Shown: positions 61,152-64,000 of the stretch, piece by piece
Numbering within the stretch: position 1 is the stretch's first letter
Layout of the letters: each line of letters opens with the position of its first letter
The notes under the pieces: model-generated
Told to the model about the DNA's origin: nothing
Database searches by the model: none
The model's input: only the letters and a program-made list of their open reading frames with translations
Made by a program: the position numbers and the translations under genes
Assembly (NCBI RefSeq): GCF_000472925.1
Contig: NZ_AXAS01000046.1
Location: 158-64,157 of the forward strand
Direction: 5' to 3'
Origin: Bradyrhizobium sp. Ec3.3
Lineage (GTDB): Bacteria; Pseudomonadota; Alphaproteobacteria; Rhizobiales; Xanthobacteraceae
DNA: 64,000 nucleotides

Positions 61152-61994
61152 TTATCCGAAAGCCTGGCTGGCGAGGGCGAATGCCGTGGCTGGCGCGCGG
61201 CCGGATCGCGCAACGACAGGGCGCTGCATGGCAATGCCCTCGTCCACCTGGACGAGACCCTTGTCCGTGAGCCAGGCTCCCAATTGGGAGGCCTCGGAAG
61301 TATCCACGCGAACGAAGCGTCCTTGCCGCCCGGCCATGAAATAGACGAGCAGAGCCTTCGCCTCGTCGGCGTTCGCGGCCACGACAGGGCCGATCACCTC
61401 AGCTCTGCCGAAGGCGCGCAGCGCCGCAAATCCAGTTATCCTTTGGCCATCACCGAGCACCGCGAGGCGACCGGAGTTCGCAAGAACACGAAGCAGATCT
61501 TCCCGGTCTGCACAGTACGCACTTCTGTCGAGTTCGATGATCTCGGAGATATCGCGCGGCTCTGCCGGCCGGACATTGGCAGGCGGGGTGACACGCAAGA
61601 CCAGTCCCTGATGCTGGACGATCGTTCCGGTCCGGCAAAAGCCGAGTTTCTGATAGAGCGGCAGGCCTTCGCCTGTTGCAACGAGCCTCAGCGCGCGCGA
61701 TCCCGCCAGCGCGATGGCCGCCTCCATGAGTTGGCGGCCCAATCCGCGCCCGCGAGCGGATTCATCGACGATGACCATGTTGATGGTTGCGACATCCCGC
61801 TTGTAGGGCGTCATCAGAACCGTCCCGACAACGGTTGAAGCATTCGCATCGAACGCGACGAATCCCGCGCTCAGATCGAGTGCCAGTCGCCAGTCGTCGA
61901 GGCGATGCGGCCATTTGGCTTGACGTGAAAGGCGTAGCGCACCTTCGAGATGTTCGGGGCGGAAGGCGGTGAGCGAGATGTTGCCCTGGGTCAT
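61152..61994 (-). CDS. GNAT-family N-acetyltransferase, two-part
   Basis: 280 residues from the ATG at 61994. The acetyl-CoA site VDESARGRGLGRQLMEAAI is near residue 75, in an N-terminal GNAT domain (MTQGNISLTAFRPEHLEGAL). A C-terminal half (LVLRVTPPANVRPAEPRDI onward) looks like a second, YitI-type domain lacking that motif. A longer frame upstream has no ribosome site. It may acetylate an amine handled by the neighbouring aminotransferase and oxidases. Confidence 0.82.
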   Translation of the reverse strand: MTQGNISLTAFRPEHLEGALRLSRQAKWPHRLDDWRLALDLSAGFVAFDANASTVVGTVLMTPYKRDVATINMVIVDESARGRGLGRQLMEAAIALAGSRALRLVATGEGLPLYQKLGFCRTGTIVQHQGLVLRVTPPANVRPAEPRDISEIIELDRSAYCADREDLLRVLANSGRLAVLGDGQRITGFAALRAFGRAEVIGPVVAANADEAKALLVYFMAGRQGRFVRVDTSEASQLGAWLTDKGLVQVDEGIAMQRPVVARSGRAPATAFALASQAFG

Positions 61995-62169
61995 TGACTC
62001 GTGTTCCTGTCCGGCACCAGTCTCGTATTTTGGCGATGTGCAGATCGTCTGAAGGCCGCCGCGCGAACGATATCTTCCACCGCAGCCGGCGGAAAAGCCG
62101 CATCTTATGCCGCATAGGCGCTCTATTGTTGCGGCTCTGACATTGCGCGAGCGCACCAGGACGGGGATG

Positions 62170-62838
62170 ATGAGCCAATTTCGCCCGAAATACGTGACCT
62201 TCGATTGCTACGGCACGCTGACGAATTTCCAGATGGCGGAAGCGGCGCAGGATCTCTATCGCGCGCGCCTACCCGAACTGCAGATGGCTGCACTCGTCAG
62301 GGATTTTGCGGCCTATCGGCTCGACGAGGTTCTCGGCGACTGGAAGCCCTATGCCGACGTGATCCACAACGCGCTGGAGCGCGCCTGCAAGCGCAATGAC
62401 GTCGTCTTCAAGGCCGAGCATGCGCAGATGGTTTATGACCGCGTGCCGAGCTGGGGACCGCATCCCGACGTTCCTGCCGGGCTTTCCACGGTTGCCAAGA
62501 AGATTCCGCTCGTCATCCTCTCGAACGCCATGAATGCGCAACTTCCTTCGAACGTGGCGAAACTTGGGGCGCCCTTTCATGCCGCGCTCACGGCCGAACA
62601 GGCTCGATCCTATAAGCCTCGCATGAAGGGCTTCGAGTATATGTTCGATACGCTGGGCTGCGGGCCCGAGGACGTGGTGCACTGTTCCTCTTCTTTCCGT
62701 TACGACCTGATGACCGCTCATGATCTCGGCATCAAGAACAAGGTATGGGTCAATCGGGGACACGAGCCTGCGAACCCCTACTACGGCTACGTTGAAATCA
62801 AGGACATCGGCGGCCTGCCGGGCGTGTTCGGACTCTGA
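62170..62838 (+). CDS. 2-haloacid dehalogenase-type HAD hydrolase
   Basis: 222 residues from the second of two adjacent ATGs (AGGA eight bases before). The nucleophile Asp is in VTFDCYGTLTNF near residue 10, the Ser/Asn of motif II in VILSNAMNAQL, Lys in RSYKPRMKGFEYM, and motif IV in HCSSSFRYDL. It is the L-2-haloacid dehalogenase subfamily, whose members hydrolyse C-halogen or, in some cases, phosphate bonds. The 16-base gap to the FAD oxidase gene suggests an operon. Divergent from the GNAT gene. Confidence 0.85.
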   Translation: MSQFRPKYVTFDCYGTLTNFQMAEAAQDLYRARLPELQMAALVRDFAAYRLDEVLGDWKPYADVIHNALERACKRNDVVFKAEHAQMVYDRVPSWGPHPDVPAGLSTVAKKIPLVILSNAMNAQLPSNVAKLGAPFHAALTAEQARSYKPRMKGFEYMFDTLGCGPEDVVHCSSSFRYDLMTAHDLGIKNKVWVNRGHEPANPYYGYVEIKDIGGLPGVFGL

Positions 62839-62854
62839 GCCGGCGGGATCTGCG

Positions 62855-64000
62855 GTGAAATACGTCTCCTACTGGCACGATACCGCACCAAGCTTCTCAG
62901 GCGGTGCCGAAGGTCCCGCCGAGGGGCACTATGACGTCGCGGTGATCGGTGGCGGCTTCACGGGCCTGGGAGCTGCGCGCCAGCTCGCGAAGGCAGGAAC
63001 CAGGGTCGTTGTTCTCGAAGCAGACCGGGTAAGCAGCGGAGCATCGGGGCGGAATGGCGGGCATCTCAACAACGGTCTGGCCCACAGCTATCTTGCCGCC
63101 AAGGTGGAGTTGGGGAAGGATCGAGCCATCGCGCTTTACCACGCGCTCGATGCCTCAATCGACACGCTTGAGGCACTGATCGCGGAGGAGGGCATCGCGT
63201 GCAACTTCCGCCGTGCCGGGAAGCTGAAGCTCGCCTCCAAGCCGAAGCACTTCGATGTTATCGCGCGGAACTTCGAAGCGGTTCATCGCGAGGTGGATCC
63301 AGAGACCGCGTTGCTGTCCGCTCAGGACCTGAGTTCGGAGATTGGCTCGCCTTTCTTTGGCGCGATGCTTTCGAAGAAGAGCGCGATGATGCATATGGGG
63401 CGCTACGGCATTGGGCTGGCCGAGGCGGCCAAACGTCGCGGTGCCATCATCTTCGAGAAGGCTCCGGTCACGGCGCAGGCGCGGGAAGGATCGCGCCACC
63501 GCCTGACGACGTCTCGTGGCAGCGTCACCGCCGATCAGGTGCTGCTGGCGACAGGCGCCTACACCACAGCGAACTTTCCCTACTTCCGTCGCCGCATCGT
63601 CACCGTCGGCAGCTTCATCATCGCGACACGGCCGCTGGATGCGGCCGAAATCGCGGCCACCATGCCCGGCAACCGCACTTGCGTCAATTCGATGAATGTC
63701 GGCAATTATTTTCGGCTGGCACCGGATAATCGCCTGATTTTCGGCGGCCGTGCGCGCTTCTCAGCGACGTCGGATCAGCGTTCCGACGCAAAGAGCGGCG
63801 CGGTGCTCGTTGACAGTCTCACGCGAACCTTTCCGCAACTCGCCGGCATACCGATCGACTATTGCTGGGGCGGGCTCGTCGACATGACCAGCGATCGCTA
63901 TCCACGCGCCGGCTATCAGGACGGGCTATGGTATGCGATGGGTTATTCCGGCCATGGTGCGCAGCTGTCTACTCATCTTGGCATGATCATCGCCGATGCG
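62855..64000 (+). CDS. FAD-dependent amine oxidoreductase (gamma-glutamylputrescine-oxidase-like), 3' truncated by window
   Basis: GTG start at 62855 with GGCGGGAT before it; 382 residues are visible and the frame is still open at the window end. KYVSYWHDTAP opens the protein. The FAD motif VAVIGGGFTGLGAARQL begins near residue 29, with GASGRNGGHLNNGLAHSY at about 62. Later segments LLATGAYTT and WYAMGYSGHGAQLSTHLG complete the fold. PuuB-like enzymes oxidise a primary amine on a polyamine or amino-acid derivative. It follows the HAD gene. Confidence 0.88.
   Translation, partial: MKYVSYWHDTAPSFSGGAEGPAEGHYDVAVIGGGFTGLGAARQLAKAGTRVVVLEADRVSSGASGRNGGHLNNGLAHSYLAAKVELGKDRAIALYHALDASIDTLEALIAEEGIACNFRRAGKLKLASKPKHFDVIARNFEAVHREVDPETALLSAQDLSSEIGSPFFGAMLSKKSAMMHMGRYGIGLAEAAKRRGAIIFEKAPVTAQAREGSRHRLTTSRGSVTADQVLLATGAYTTANFPYFRRRIVTVGSFIIATRPLDAAEIAATMPGNRTCVNSMNVGNYFRLAPDNRLIFGGRARFSATSDQRSDAKSGAVLVDSLTRTFPQLAGIPIDYCWGGLVDMTSDRYPRAGYQDGLWYAMGYSGHGAQLSTHLGMIIADA

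Noticed and set aside
1..64000. CRISPR arrays, insertion sequences, transposases, prophage or toxin-antitoxin genes
   Set aside because: No regularly spaced repeats, transposase motifs, terminal inverted repeats with target duplication, or phage genes were seen.

Overview
The window is a 64 kb piece of a GC-rich alphaproteobacterial chromosome, most like Bradyrhizobium or a close relative in the Hyphomicrobiales. The basis is the codon use, the propionyl-CoA carboxylase and lipB/fliN neighbourhoods, a palindromic chromosomal repeat starting CCGTCATTGCGAG, and the very high density of ABC transporters, short-chain dehydrogenases (SDRs) and one-gene regulators. No insertion sequence, prophage, integrase, CRISPR array or rRNA was seen. 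One tRNA-Leu (GAG) is present. Both ends cut genes. || Layout. 1-11.1 kb looks like ordinary chromosome: the 3' part of a propionyl-CoA carboxylase alpha subunit, a PEP-mutase-family enzyme, acylphosphatase, a hybrid histidine kinase, a GbsR/DUF4166/epimerase cluster, a LysR-tautomerase pair, an orphan DnaB-like ATPase, lipB, a FliN-like protein and tRNA-Leu. 11.2-21.3 kb is a sugar-acid or lactone cluster: a ribose-type ABC importer, SMP-30 lactonase, gluconate-5-dehydrogenase-like SDR, beta-hydroxyacid and 2-hydroxyacid dehydrogenases, and a LacI regulator. Three matching palindromes mark a likely local LacI regulon. || 21.5-37 kb is a nitrogen/lactam cluster bracketed by two paralogous SDRs in opposite orientation. 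Rightward run an SDR, an aminotransferase, a polyamine-type ABC importer and the 5-oxoprolinase set pxpB-pxpC-pxpA. Leftward runs SDR, biotin carrier, biotin carboxylase, PxpB-like, PxpC-like and a carrier-like protein without a biotinylation lysine. Those are the modules of a urea-carboxylase-type enzyme carried on separate genes. A LysR regulator and an RraA-family aldolase follow. 37-45 kb is one leftward operon for ketone bodies: NDH-2-like flavoprotein, acetoacetate decarboxylase, patatin, an EmrA/EmrB-type pump, 3-hydroxybutyrate dehydrogenase and an SDR. || 45-52.3 kb carries three AraC regulators (two a tandem duplication), a frameshifted winged-helix/TPR regulator, an NmrA-like protein, a catalase-family peroxidase and a small unknown protein. 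The last two each have an almost identical 46-bp direct-repeat module upstream that looks like an AraC-type operator. 52.3-64 kb is an amine or peptide cluster: two FAD amine oxidases, an Lrp regulator, a dipeptide-type ABC importer, a class III aminotransferase, a GNAT and a 2-haloacid-dehalogenase-family protein. || The strongest candidates for something undescribed are the split carboxylase operon beside a complete PxpABC and the shared AraC-type operator modules. All functional calls come from reading translated sequence and remembered family motifs; no search was run.
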